Source: Clostridiales bacterium (lineage in GTDB: Bacteria > Bacillota > Clostridia > Oscillospirales > Acutalibacteraceae). From it: a DNA stretch of 8,097 bases. Positions 1-6,308 of the stretch are shown here, in pieces (the first letter of the stretch is position 1; every line of letters begins with the position of its first letter). A model generated the notes under the pieces. It saw only the letters and a list, made by a program, of their open reading frames with translations, made no database searches and was not told where the DNA came from. The translations under genes and the position numbers were made by a program. The stretch spans positions 1 to 8,097 of the forward strand of contig JAAZFZ010000275.1 of the NCBI GenBank assembly GCA_012511485.1, read 5' to 3'.

Positions 1-1354
1 GAGTCAGAGAATCCGCCTGGCAACACAAATAGGCTCCTCCCTTATGGGCGTTTTATATATTCTTGACGAGCCGAGTATCGGGCTTCACCAGCATGATAAT
101 GCAAAGCTGCTTGAAACTCTGAAAAGGCTCAGGGACCTCGGCAATACCCTTATTGTTGTGGAGCATGACGAGGAAACAATGTATGCTGCGGATTATATCG
201 TTGATGTTGGCCCGGGGGCAGGTGTTCACGGCGGTGAAATCATCTGCACAGGCACTGTTGACGATATTAAGGCTTGTGAAAGTTCAATTACCGGCCAATA
301 TCTGAGCGGCAAAAAGTTTATCCCGATACCTGAAAGCAGGAGCAAGGGCAACGGAAAGTTTCTTGAAATTATCGGTGCCAGTGAGAATAATTTAAACAAT
401 ATTAATGTGAGATTTCCTTTGGGAACTTTTGTGTGCGTAACGGGCGTTTCGGGCTCGGGCAAATCATCGCTTATTAATGAGATTCTTTATAAACACCTTG
501 CCACCAACCTCAACGGAGCAAAGAAATTTGCGGGCAAATTCAAAGAAATCAGAGGAATTGAAGAGCTTGATAAGGTAATTGATATCGACCAGTCACCAAT
601 TGGCAGGACGCCTCGCTCCAACCCGGCAACATATACCGGTGTTTTTACAGATATCAGGGAGCTGTTTGCCTCAACTGTCGACGCAAAGCAGAGAGGATAT
701 AAGGCGAACCGGTTTTACTTTAATGTCAAGGGTGGGCGCTGTGAGGCCTGCCAGGGCGACGGAATTGTCAAAATTGAGATGCATTTTCTTGCGGATATAT
801 ATGTCCCGTGTGAAGTCTGCAAGGGTGCAAGATATAACAGAGAAACACTTGAAGTCAAATATAAAGGCAAATCAATTTACGATGTTCTGGAGATGACCCT
901 TGAGGAAGGGCTGGAATTCTTTGAAAATGTCCCAAAAGTGCGAAGAAAGCTTCAGACACTGTATGATGTAGGTTTGGGTTATATTAAAATAGGTCAGCCT
1001 GCGACAACTCTTTCGGGTGGTGAGGCTCAGCGAGTCAAGCTATCCACAGAGCTTTCTAAAAGAGCAACAGGCAAAACGATTTATATTCTCGATGAGCCGA
1101 CCACGGGGCTTCATACAGCCGATGTTCACAGGCTTATTGTGGTTCTTCACAAGCTTGTTGCAAGTGGAAACACTGTAGTTGTTATCGAGCACAATCTTGA
1201 TGTAATAAAAACAGCGGACTATATCATCGACCTTGGGCCGCAAGGCGGTGACAAGGGCGGGAATTTAGTTGCTTGCGGAACGCCCGAAGAAGTTGCACTC
1301 GTTAACGAATCTTATACCGGACAATATCTTCAAAAGATTTTCAAAATTGAATAA
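1..1354 (+). CDS. uvrA: UvrABC system protein A, C-terminal half (partial)
   Basis: Damage-recognition ATPase of nucleotide excision repair, which works in the cytoplasm as a dimer and loads UvrB on DNA lesions. The reading frame is open from base 2, so the gene begins upstream; about 450 residues are present of the roughly 940 usual for UvrA. The window opens inside the first ABC signature (SQRIRLATQIGS), followed by the Walker B of ABC domain I (YILDEPSIGLHQ). Domain II follows with Walker A GVSGSGKSS (443-469), a CxxC-19-CxxC zinc module (740-820; CEAC and CEVC), signature LSGGEAQR (about 1010-1033), Walker B YILDEPTTGLH (about 1082-1114) and the switch histidine in VIEHNLD. All these motifs are intact, so only the window edge truncates it. 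No clear terminator follows; the next gene has its own promoter 26 bases after the stop. Confidence 0.97.
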   Translation, partial: SQRIRLATQIGSSLMGVLYILDEPSIGLHQHDNAKLLETLKRLRDLGNTLIVVEHDEETMYAADYIVDVGPGAGVHGGEIICTGTVDDIKACESSITGQYLSGKKFIPIPESRSKGNGKFLEIIGASENNLNNINVRFPLGTFVCVTGVSGSGKSSLINEILYKHLATNLNGAKKFAGKFKEIRGIEELDKVIDIDQSPIGRTPRSNPATYTGVFTDIRELFASTVDAKQRGYKANRFYFNVKGGRCEACQGDGIVKIEMHFLADIYVPCEVCKGARYNRETLEVKYKGKSIYDVLEMTLEEGLEFFENVPKVRRKLQTLYDVGLGYIKIGQPATTLSGGEAQRVKLSTELSKRATGKTIYILDEPTTGLHTADVHRLIVVLHKLVASGNTVVVIEHNLDVIKTADYIIDLGPQGGDKGGNLVACGTPEEVALVNESYTGQYLQKIFKIE

Positions 1355-1380
1355 AAATCGACAAGACGAACATTAGTTCC

Positions 1381-1409
1381 TTGACAGAAAAATCAGATGG
1401 ATGTAGAAT
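1381..1409 (+). promoter_or_regulatory. sigma-A type promoter of the surface protein gene
   Basis: TTGACA (1381-1386), a 17-base spacer and TAGAAT (1404-1409) match the housekeeping consensus closely. Transcription would begin near 1416, giving a leader of about 27 bases before the TTG start at 1443. This also argues against the in-frame GTG at 1422, which would have almost no leader. Confidence 0.8.
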
Positions 1410-1442
1410 CGAGTCGACAGAGTGAAAAAAGGTGATGTTCCC

Positions 1443-2471
1443 TTGAAAACAAAGTCGACTATTTCTGCAGTTATAATAATTGTTTTGTTCTGCGGTTTTT
1501 TTTCTGCCGTAGCTGCAGCAACGAGCATAAATATTGATGGAAGTATTCGTAACAGTGAATGGTCAGATGTGCAAAGCACTGTTCTTTTTTCAAGCAGGGA
1601 TTCTTCAAACTGTGATTTATTGACTGCCGATTACAGGTATAAGATTGATTACAAGGATTCTGCAATTTTTTTTGCAGCCAGATGCCAGACTCAATCGCCT
1701 GTTAATGGTAGCCTTCTTTTTGGAGCCGAGCTTATTATCGACGGTGATAGGATTAGGACTACCGCAGATGGTGTCAAAACCTATAATGATTATAAATATT
1801 CATGCGATTCTGCTTTTAACCATAGCGATTACGGTTTTCAAATTGAAATAAGAATTGGCATTAAGGACGATATGCTCAATAAATACAGCGTTGAGCTAAG
1901 GCTAATAGATGCAGCGGGGAGCTTTTCAAATAAATTTGATATAGTTCTCTGGGGCAGGGATGAATATACAATCAAAAAAACCTCCGAGCTTGAAAAGCCA
2001 ACCGCAAAACCCGAGCCTAAAAAGCCAACCGCAAAACCCGAGCCTAAAAACCCAACCGCAAAACCCGAGCCTAAAAACCCAACCGCTAAACCAAAACCTG
2101 ATGAAACAAAACCGGAAATACCTGCTACCCGCAGGCATGAGCAGGATAAAAAATGCGAACCATACCCGGAGATTACTTCTACTCCAAAACCAGCTCAAAT
2201 TAAGCCCGGCGTTGAATGCTCAGACACTGGAGAAGCAAGCGAGAAAGAAAAAAACAATCAAGGAGTCTCAGAAGTGATTAACTTAGGAAAGAATGACCCC
2301 TCAAAAAGAACCACACAAATTACTTCACAAGCCCTTAACGATAACACGCCATCTAATCGAAATCAAAAAAATATTTCAAAAAACCTGTTTTTCTACATCG
2401 TTGCCGCTCTGTTGATAATATGTGCGGCTGCAATAATTATCGGCGTTAATAAGTCGCCAAAGTCCGAATAA
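1443..2471 (+). CDS. Exported membrane-anchored protein with CBM9-like domain and PTAKPEP repeats
   Basis: I do not recognise this as a named gene. With the TTG start it is 342 residues. Seen: a lysine-containing N-terminus and hydrophobic core with a plausible signal peptidase I site near AVAAA (residues 22-26); a globular domain (about 27-180) opening INIDGSIRNSEWSD; a Pro/Lys-rich linker with four tandem PTAKPEPK(K/N) units (186-221); a polar, probably disordered stretch; and a C-terminal membrane helix (about 315-335) followed by a short lysine-containing tail. This is a type I topology, with the N-terminal domain outside. The xIDGxxxxxEWxD opening and later beta-rich segments resemble CBM9/DOMON-type sugar- or cofactor-binding sandwiches; this is inference from pattern. 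The start is chosen because AAAGGTG (1428-1434) lies 8 bases before TTG, while GTG at 1422 has no ribosome binding site. It has its own promoter and is probably monocistronic. A role in sugar or envelope binding is possible but unproven. Confidence 0.8.
   Translation: MKTKSTISAVIIIVLFCGFFSAVAAATSINIDGSIRNSEWSDVQSTVLFSSRDSSNCDLLTADYRYKIDYKDSAIFFAARCQTQSPVNGSLLFGAELIIDGDRIRTTADGVKTYNDYKYSCDSAFNHSDYGFQIEIRIGIKDDMLNKYSVELRLIDAAGSFSNKFDIVLWGRDEYTIKKTSELEKPTAKPEPKKPTAKPEPKNPTAKPEPKNPTAKPKPDETKPEIPATRRHEQDKKCEPYPEITSTPKPAQIKPGVECSDTGEASEKEKNNQGVSEVINLGKNDPSKRTTQITSQALNDNTPSNRNQKNISKNLFFYIVAALLIICAAAIIIGVNKSPKSE
1998..2105 (+). repeat. 27-bp in-frame tandem repeat, four units
   Basis: The units are 1998-2024, 2025-2051, 2052-2078 and a diverged fourth at 2079-2105. 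Units 2 and 3 are identical; unit 1 differs from them only in its last base. Each encodes PTAKPEPK plus K or N; the fourth reads PTAKPKPDE. The period is a multiple of three, so gain or loss of units would keep the frame and only change the length of the extended linker. Confidence 0.95.
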
Positions 2472-2555
2472 GCATATATTATATTAATAAAATACGGGCT
2501 TTACTCAAACACATTGTTAAAAACGTAGAAATTAAAGCTAAAATAATGAATATTA

Positions 2556-2584
2556 TTGACAAAGATAAAAATAAACTGTAAATT
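2556..2584 (+). promoter_or_regulatory. sigma-A type promoter of plsY
   Basis: TTGACA (2556-2561), a 17-base spacer and TAAATT (2579-2584). Transcription would start near 2591, leaving a leader of about 105 bases before the plsY GTG. The 224-base gap 2472-2695 holds this promoter and the leader hairpins; I see no terminator for the preceding gene in it. Confidence 0.7.
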
Positions 2585-2598
2585 GACTATCACTATGC

Positions 2599-2675
2599 TC
2601 GGCGTGGATTCCTGCGCCGATGATTATTAACGCATAAATCCAAAGGTATATATCATAATATTTTCGGGTGCGTTA
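2599..2675 (+). other. Inverted repeats in the plsY leader
   Basis: A GC-rich hairpin is formed by TCGGCG (2599-2604) and CGCCGA (2615-2620), with a possible inner GG/CC pairing. A second, longer-range inverted repeat pairs TAACGCA (2628-2634) with TGCGTTA (2669-2675), ending shortly before the Shine-Dalgarno. Neither is followed by a T tract, so they are not simple terminators. I do not recognise a known riboswitch class. Confidence 0.5.
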
Positions 2676-2695
2676 TGTTTTAGAAAGGTGATTTT

Positions 2696-3298
2696 GTGCT
2701 TTATTTTCTTAGTGCTGCGATAGGATATATTCTCGGCAGCATAAATTTCGGGATAATCCTGACGAAGCTTATGTATAAAAAAGATATTCGAAATATGGGT
2801 AGCGGTAATGCAGGCGCTACAAACGCTCTTCGCAATTACGGCATATTTTTTGCAATTCTGGTTTTCTTCTGCGATATGCTCAAAGGTCTTGCGGCTGTAT
2901 GCTTGACAAGGCTGTTTGCAAATGGCGACAGAACCTTATTTTTGCTTGCCGGCGTGTTTGCAGTTATTGGGCACTTGTATCCGATTTTCTTTAAGTTCAA
3001 GGGTGGCAAGGGGGTCGCAACAACCTCAGGTGTTATGATTGCTTCCACACCTGTTCTTGCCCCGTATCTTTTCGGGCTGTTTATTGTCATTTCGATAACC
3101 ACAAGGTATATTTCACTGGCATCTATATGCAGTGTCATCCTTTATCCTATTCTTGTGTATTTTATTTGCGGGCGTTCGATTGAACAGACTGTTTTTGCGG
3201 CAATTCTTGCGGTGCTTGTTGTTTTTATGCACATAACCAATATAAAAAGGCTCTTAAAGGGAACAGAAAGAAAGGTTAGCCTAAAGAAAAACAAATAA
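2696..3298 (+). CDS. plsY: Acyl-phosphate:glycerol-3-phosphate acyltransferase PlsY
   Basis: Integral membrane enzyme that moves the acyl chain from acyl-phosphate (made by PlsX) to the sn-1 position of glycerol 3-phosphate, giving lysophosphatidate, the first step of phospholipid synthesis in most bacteria. At 200 residues it has the usual family length and about five hydrophobic helices. Family motifs are all present: GSINFG (14-19; the common form is GSIPFG), GSGNAGATN (35-43), DMLKG (60-64), GHLYPIFFKFKGGKGVAT (92-109), and the C-terminal TNIKRLLKGTE. The GTG start is preceded by AGAAAGGTG (2682-2690) at 5-base spacing. It stands alone between its own promoter and a terminator. Its role in lipid synthesis is well supported; only the leader is unusual. 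Confidence 0.96.
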   Translation: MLYFLSAAIGYILGSINFGIILTKLMYKKDIRNMGSGNAGATNALRNYGIFFAILVFFCDMLKGLAAVCLTRLFANGDRTLFLLAGVFAVIGHLYPIFFKFKGGKGVATTSGVMIASTPVLAPYLFGLFIVISITTRYISLASICSVILYPILVYFICGRSIEQTVFAAILAVLVVFMHITNIKRLLKGTERKVSLKKNK

Positions 3299-3308
3299 TT
3301 AAGGATTT

Positions 3309-3340
3309 ATCGGCATTAGGTTAACTATGCCGATTTTTTA
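3309..3340 (+). terminator. Rho-independent terminator of plsY
   Basis: ATCGGCAT (3309-3316) pairs with ATGCCGAT (3327-3334), and a run of six T (3334-3339) follows. It lies 10 bases after the plsY stop, on the plus strand. Confidence 0.85.
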
Positions 3341-3361
3341 TGTTAATAATTGAATAAAAGG

Positions 3362-3401
3362 TTTATTTTTCCCTAGATATATTGTATACTAATTCTAGAA
3401 T
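3362..3401 (+). promoter_or_regulatory. Probable alpha-galactosidase promoter with palindromic operator
   Basis: TATACT (3385-3390) is a good -10 box; the -35 region 17 bases upstream (TTTATT, 3362-3367) is poor, as expected for an activated or regulated promoter. The perfect palindrome ATTCTAGAAT (3392-3401) lies just downstream, about where transcription begins, a common place for a repressor site. No catabolite-responsive (cre) element was recognised. Confidence 0.45.
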
Positions 3402-3437
3402 GATTTTTGTAAATAATTTACTGAAAGGGTGTATCTA

Positions 3438-5168
3438 GTGAAGCATAAGTTTTTGAAATTAGCCGGTTTATCCGCTGCAGCGGCCTCGGCTGCTGCAATT
3501 ACCAAAGCTTTTAAAAGAAATGCGATAGACATTGAAGCTATAGGCAAGCAGGTGTCAAAGCAAGTGCGCCTCACACTGCCTGTTGAAAGCGACTACTCCA
3601 ACGGTGTTGCACTAACTCCGCCAATGGGGTGGTCGAGCTGGAATACATTCAGGAATAAAATAGACGAGCAACTTATATATCAAACAGCTCTCGCAATGAA
3701 AAACAGCGGGCTTCTTGATGCGGGTTACTGCTACCTTAACCTAGACGATTGCTGGCAGTCATCAATGAGAACGCCCGAAGGCAAGCTCCAGGGCGACCTT
3801 GCCAAATTTCCTAACGGTATCAAGAGCCTTGTTCAAAGGATAAATGAGCTGGGTATAAAAGTCGGCATCCATACCTCAAACGGCACTCTTACATGTGAGG
3901 ATATGCCCTCAAGCATGGGCTATGAAGAAATTGATGCCATAACCTTTGCGGAGTGGGGCGTTGAATTCTTTAAATATGATTTTTGCCACAATGTGCCTAT
4001 GTCTACGAGGGCACCGAGAATCGAAAAGATATCCGTCTGCAGGTTTGGTACCGGTGAAGAAACCTATTATTCAATAGACGATGCCGACCTTAGCGGTGAG
4101 GCAAGGATAGTCGAGGATGAAAAGCTGGAAAGCGGCAGATATATTTCCGGTCTTTCTTCAAATCTAGGTTCGGTGGAGTTTAATAACATTGAAGCTCCAC
4201 AGGATGGCGAATATGTTCTGACCTTGTATATCCGAAAAAAGAGCAACGCTAATAAATTTGCGGAAATTCTTGTCAATTCAGAGGATATATATAAAACGAC
4301 AGTCCCGCCGACAAGGGCATTCAGCCCCGACGGTCGTCATCAAATCACTATTTGCCTGAAAAAGGGAATAAACAAAATAAAAATATATAATCCAATCGCA
4401 TCGAGGATTGACAGTGCCGCGTATCAATATACAAACATGGGCAGGCTGCTTAAGCAAGCAACAAAGGATTATGCAGAAAAGACAGGTCAGCCAGAAAAGC
4501 CGATTGTCTATTCAATTTGTGAATGGGGGCTGAATATGCCATGGAAATGGGGCAGCCATGGGGGCAATTTGTGGAGAACAACGCCCGACATAAAAGCTTT
4601 CTGGGCATCTGTTCTGGGCATTTATGAAGTAAATGTCAGGTTATATGATTATGCTCGGCCAGGCGCATGGAATGACCCTGATATGCTTGAGGTTGGCAAC
4701 GGAAGCCTTACTCTTGAGGAGAATAAGAGCCATTTCACACTCTGGTGCATGATGGCGGCACCTTTGATTCTGGGCAACGATATTAGAAGCTTCATCAAGG
4801 ATGACGGGACTGTCGACACCGAAAACGAAGCATATAAAATAGTCACGAACAAGGATATGATTGCTGTAAATCAGGATGCTTTGGGCATTCAATGCCGCCG
4901 CATTAAATCCAACGGTTTGATGGATACTCTCGTAAAGCCTCTTGAAGGCTCGCAGGCAGCCGTGTGCTTCTTCAACAAGTCCGGCGAGGAGAAGGAATTT
5001 GAGCTTAGCATGAATTCTATCGCAAGCCAGATGTTTGTCGAGTTGCCCTTTGCCGATAGTTATGAAGTCTTCGACCTTTGGAATAAAACAATATCTTTCT
5101 GTGATGATGAAATTAAGGCTACAGTACCTGCGCACGGCGTCAAGGTGTTTAGGATAAAGGCTATCTGA
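3438..5168 (+). CDS. GH27 alpha-galactosidase with inserted CBM-like domain
   Basis: Predicted retaining glycosidase that removes terminal alpha-linked galactose from oligosaccharides or glycoconjugates. It has 576 residues from a GTG with GAAAGGGTG (3423-3431) 6 bases upstream; the earlier in-frame GTG at 3429 overlaps that site. The GH27 barrel is clear: TPPMGWSSWN (start of strand 1), LDDCW (102-106), the nucleophile in KYDFC (Asp181), and by alignment the acid/base in RTTPDI (Asp384), then WNDPDMLEVGNG (411 onward) and a C-terminal beta domain. CEWGL (361-365) matches the Glu and Leu that in human enzymes favour galactose over N-acetylgalactosamine. Odd points: about 145 extra residues (about 186-330) lie between the catalytic aspartates, and the N-terminus has a short Ala-rich hydrophobic stretch without a convincing signal cleavage site, so its location is uncertain. 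It has its own promoter and terminator. Confidence 0.93.
   Translation: MKHKFLKLAGLSAAAASAAAITKAFKRNAIDIEAIGKQVSKQVRLTLPVESDYSNGVALTPPMGWSSWNTFRNKIDEQLIYQTALAMKNSGLLDAGYCYLNLDDCWQSSMRTPEGKLQGDLAKFPNGIKSLVQRINELGIKVGIHTSNGTLTCEDMPSSMGYEEIDAITFAEWGVEFFKYDFCHNVPMSTRAPRIEKISVCRFGTGEETYYSIDDADLSGEARIVEDEKLESGRYISGLSSNLGSVEFNNIEAPQDGEYVLTLYIRKKSNANKFAEILVNSEDIYKTTVPPTRAFSPDGRHQITICLKKGINKIKIYNPIASRIDSAAYQYTNMGRLLKQATKDYAEKTGQPEKPIVYSICEWGLNMPWKWGSHGGNLWRTTPDIKAFWASVLGIYEVNVRLYDYARPGAWNDPDMLEVGNGSLTLEENKSHFTLWCMMAAPLILGNDIRSFIKDDGTVDTENEAYKIVTNKDMIAVNQDALGIQCRRIKSNGLMDTLVKPLEGSQAAVCFFNKSGEEKEFELSMNSIASQMFVELPFADSYEVFDLWNKTISFCDDEIKATVPAHGVKVFRIKAI
3993..4427 (+). other. CBM35/CBM6-like domain inserted in the GH27 barrel
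   Basis: This segment codes for about residues 186-330 of the alpha-galactosidase. It carries the order usual in CBM6/CBM35-type beta-sandwiches: GEARI, then GLSSNLGSVEFNNI, APQDGEYVLTLYIRKKS, AEILVNSE, TVPPTRAF, ITICLKKGINKIKIYNP. The barrel resumes at YTNMGRLLKQA. The boundaries and family assignment are inferred by eye. Confidence 0.65.
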
Positions 5169-5199
5169 TAAAATAACAGATATTCTTCATTTCAATTTT

Positions 5200-5236
5200 A
5201 CCCCCTGCATATTAATTATGCAGGGGGTGTTTTTTT
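5200..5236 (+). terminator. Strong hairpin terminator overlapping the ylmC start
   Basis: ACCCCCTGCAT (5200-5210) pairs perfectly over 11 bases with ATGCAGGGGGT (5218-5228), with a 7-base loop, followed by G and seven T (5230-5236). It is a canonical rho-independent terminator for the alpha-galactosidase gene. Its 3' arm holds the GGGGGTG Shine-Dalgarno of the next gene, and its T tract runs into that gene's TTG start (5235-5237). Confidence 0.9.
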
Positions 5237-5531
5237 GAACTGCTGTATTACAGAATTGAGAAATAAAGAAGTAATTAACAAGGAGAACGGCTGCCGCCTG
5301 GGCAATGTCTATGATGTTGAGGTGGATACCTGCGACGGAAAGGTGGTTGCACTGGTGATTTTTGGCAGACCACGGTGCTTTGGATTATTTGGACGAGATG
5401 ACGACATCAAAATTCCCTGGCACGATATCTGCATTATCGGCCCCGACACTATTCTGGTGAGCTTCAAGCCCTGTGACACAATACCCAGGCGGAGGCATCG
5501 TCAACGCTTTTTTGACGGATTCTTTAGATAA
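5235..5531 (+). CDS. ylmC: YlmC/YmxH family sporulation protein (PRC-barrel)
   Basis: A 98-residue protein of the YlmC/YmxH family, small PRC-barrel proteins conserved in spore formers with no well-defined biochemical role. Family features seen: ITELRNKEVINKENGCRLG at the N-terminus, VYDVEVDTCDGKVVALVIFG, GLFGRDDDIKIPWHDI and ICIIGPDTILV. The C-terminus carries an extra basic tail (PRRRHRQRFF) compared with the roughly 80-residue B. subtilis protein. The TTG start keeps the family's usual N-terminus and has GGGGGTG (5223-5229) 5 bases upstream. That site is buried in the preceding terminator stem, so expression from upstream read-through should be poor; a promoter firing within or just before the hairpin, or a change in folding, would be needed. 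It converges with the minus-strand spore gene. Confidence 0.88.
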   Translation: MNCCITELRNKEVINKENGCRLGNVYDVEVDTCDGKVVALVIFGRPRCFGLFGRDDDIKIPWHDICIIGPDTILVSFKPCDTIPRRRHRQRFFDGFFR

Positions 5532-5559
5532 AAAAACCTCCGCTTTCTTGGGCGGAGGT
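5530..5559 (-). terminator. Terminator of the tspO operon
   Basis: ACCTCCGC (5536-5543) pairs with GCGGAGGT (5552-5559). Read on the minus strand, the stem is followed by a run of seven T (the A run 5530-5536), so it ends the tspO transcription unit. On the plus strand it lies directly after the ylmC stop and may also slow transcription from that side, but no T tract follows there. Confidence 0.85.
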
Positions 5560-5570
5560 AAAATCTGTTT

Positions 5571-5759
5571 TCATGATTTCCCGTTTTCGTCAACCCAGTC
5601 CTTGTTATAGCCCACATTATCATCGTTAGGCAAAGCAACATTGGTTTTTTCCTGCCGGCTGTCCGGCTGGCTTATCGGCTGAGTAATATATACTCCTGTC
5701 ATATTGCTTTTTTGGGGGTTTTTGATGTTCTTTTTATTTTCTTCTTCTCTTTTTTTCAT
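5571..5759 (-). CDS. Small DUF3787-like probable spore protein
   Basis: A 62-residue, highly polar protein without a signal peptide or membrane segment. The N-terminus is very charged (MKKREEENKKNIK), the middle polar, and the end reads NVALPNDDNVGYNKDWVDENGKS. That ending resembles the P-x-x-xNV-xxxKxWVDEN ending I recall for DUF3787, a family of small clostridial spore-surface proteins; the match is from memory and not searched. It is a real gene judging by the ATG with GAGGTG (complement of 5765-5770) 5 bases upstream. It starts 39 bases after tspO ends, on the same strand and with no terminator between, so it is probably co-transcribed with tspO and stops at the hairpin at 5530-5559. It may instead be an unrelated small lineage-specific protein. 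Confidence 0.75.
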   Translation of the reverse strand: MKKREEENKKNIKNPQKSNMTGVYITQPISQPDSRQEKTNVALPNDDNVGYNKDWVDENGKS

Positions 5760-5798
5760 TAAATCACCTCAAGGGTAGTATTGGCATTTCCAACGGTT

Positions 5799-6290
5799 TT
5801 AGTGATTGAGGATATATATTCCAAGGTTAAGATATGCCGCAAATGTCAGCCACAGAAGATAGGGTATCTGCAAAATGGATGCCTTTTTGTTTATTTGTGC
5901 GAACATTGTAATCATAAACAGAACAAGAATCCAGAGAATCATTAGCCAGATGAACGAAATGAAATATAATTCCCTGTTAAAAAAAAGAAACGGCCAGACA
6001 AAATTGAAAAGAAGCTGGGCGATGTAAAGGCAGAGTGCTCTTGGCCTGAGCCACGACCTTGACTTGAGGATGATATATGACGATATGCCCATAAGTATGT
6101 AAAGAAATGTCCATACCAATGGGAATATATATGAGGGCGGTGAAAGCGGTGGCAGAACAAGTGAGTTATAGATTTCCGCTTCATTTGTTGTTGCAATGCC
6201 TGCAATTGCTCCAACTATTATAGGTAGCGCCAAACAGGCAACGAAAGGTATTATCTGTTTTTTAAGATTAAATGTTTTGCAGAATATCAT
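5799..6290 (-). CDS. tspO: TspO/MBR family tryptophan-rich sensory protein
   Basis: Membrane protein of the TspO/translocator-protein family, whose members bind porphyrins and, in animals, cholesterol; bacterial ones are linked to tetrapyrrole handling and stress responses. At 163 residues it has the family's usual length, with five hydrophobic helices (about 12-32, 51-75, 84-101, 107-130, 140-160). Motifs seen: LPPLSPPSYIFPLVWTFLYILMG, QLLFNFVWPFLFF, a Trp-rich fourth helix (IWLMILWILV), and PYLLWLTFAAYLNLGIYILN, where the frequent IWxLN ending is IYILN. The ATG start has GGGAGGG 7 bases upstream. It leads a two-gene unit with the small spore-like gene and is divergent from the lipid kinase gene. 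Family assignment is firm; ligand and role in this organism are unknown. Confidence 0.93.
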   Translation of the reverse strand: MIFCKTFNLKKQIIPFVACLALPIIVGAIAGIATTNEAEIYNSLVLPPLSPPSYIFPLVWTFLYILMGISSYIILKSRSWLRPRALCLYIAQLLFNFVWPFLFFNRELYFISFIWLMILWILVLFMITMFAQINKKASILQIPYLLWLTFAAYLNLGIYILNH

Positions 6291-6308
6291 ATCAATCCCT
6301 CCCGAAAA

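Noticed and set aside
1422..1442. GTG at 1422 as start of the surface protein
   Set aside because: It lies only about 6 bases after the predicted transcription start with no Shine-Dalgarno, while TTG at 1443 has AAAGGTG at proper spacing and gives a tidy signal peptide.
1926..2198. Minus-strand ORF with FRLGFCGWV-like repeats opposite the surface protein linker
   Set aside because: It is the antisense reading of the 27-bp repeats; the repeat pattern comes from the plus-strand linker, and no promoter or good ribosome binding site was seen for it.
2591..2695. FapR operator or known riboswitch before plsY
   Set aside because: No FapR-like palindrome and no recognisable riboswitch core could be found; only generic hairpins are visible.
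3429..3437. GTG at 3429 as start of the alpha-galactosidase
   Set aside because: It overlaps the GAAAGGGTG ribosome binding site; GTG at 3438 is properly spaced from it.
4641..5135. 164-codon minus-strand ORF inside the alpha-galactosidase gene
   Set aside because: It is opposite the conserved GH27 catalytic region and its product shows no recognisable features; it is a shadow of the real gene.
5536..5559. Hairpin after ylmC as a plus-strand intrinsic terminator
   Set aside because: On the plus strand no T run follows the stem; the T run is on the minus-strand side, so it was assigned to the tspO operon.
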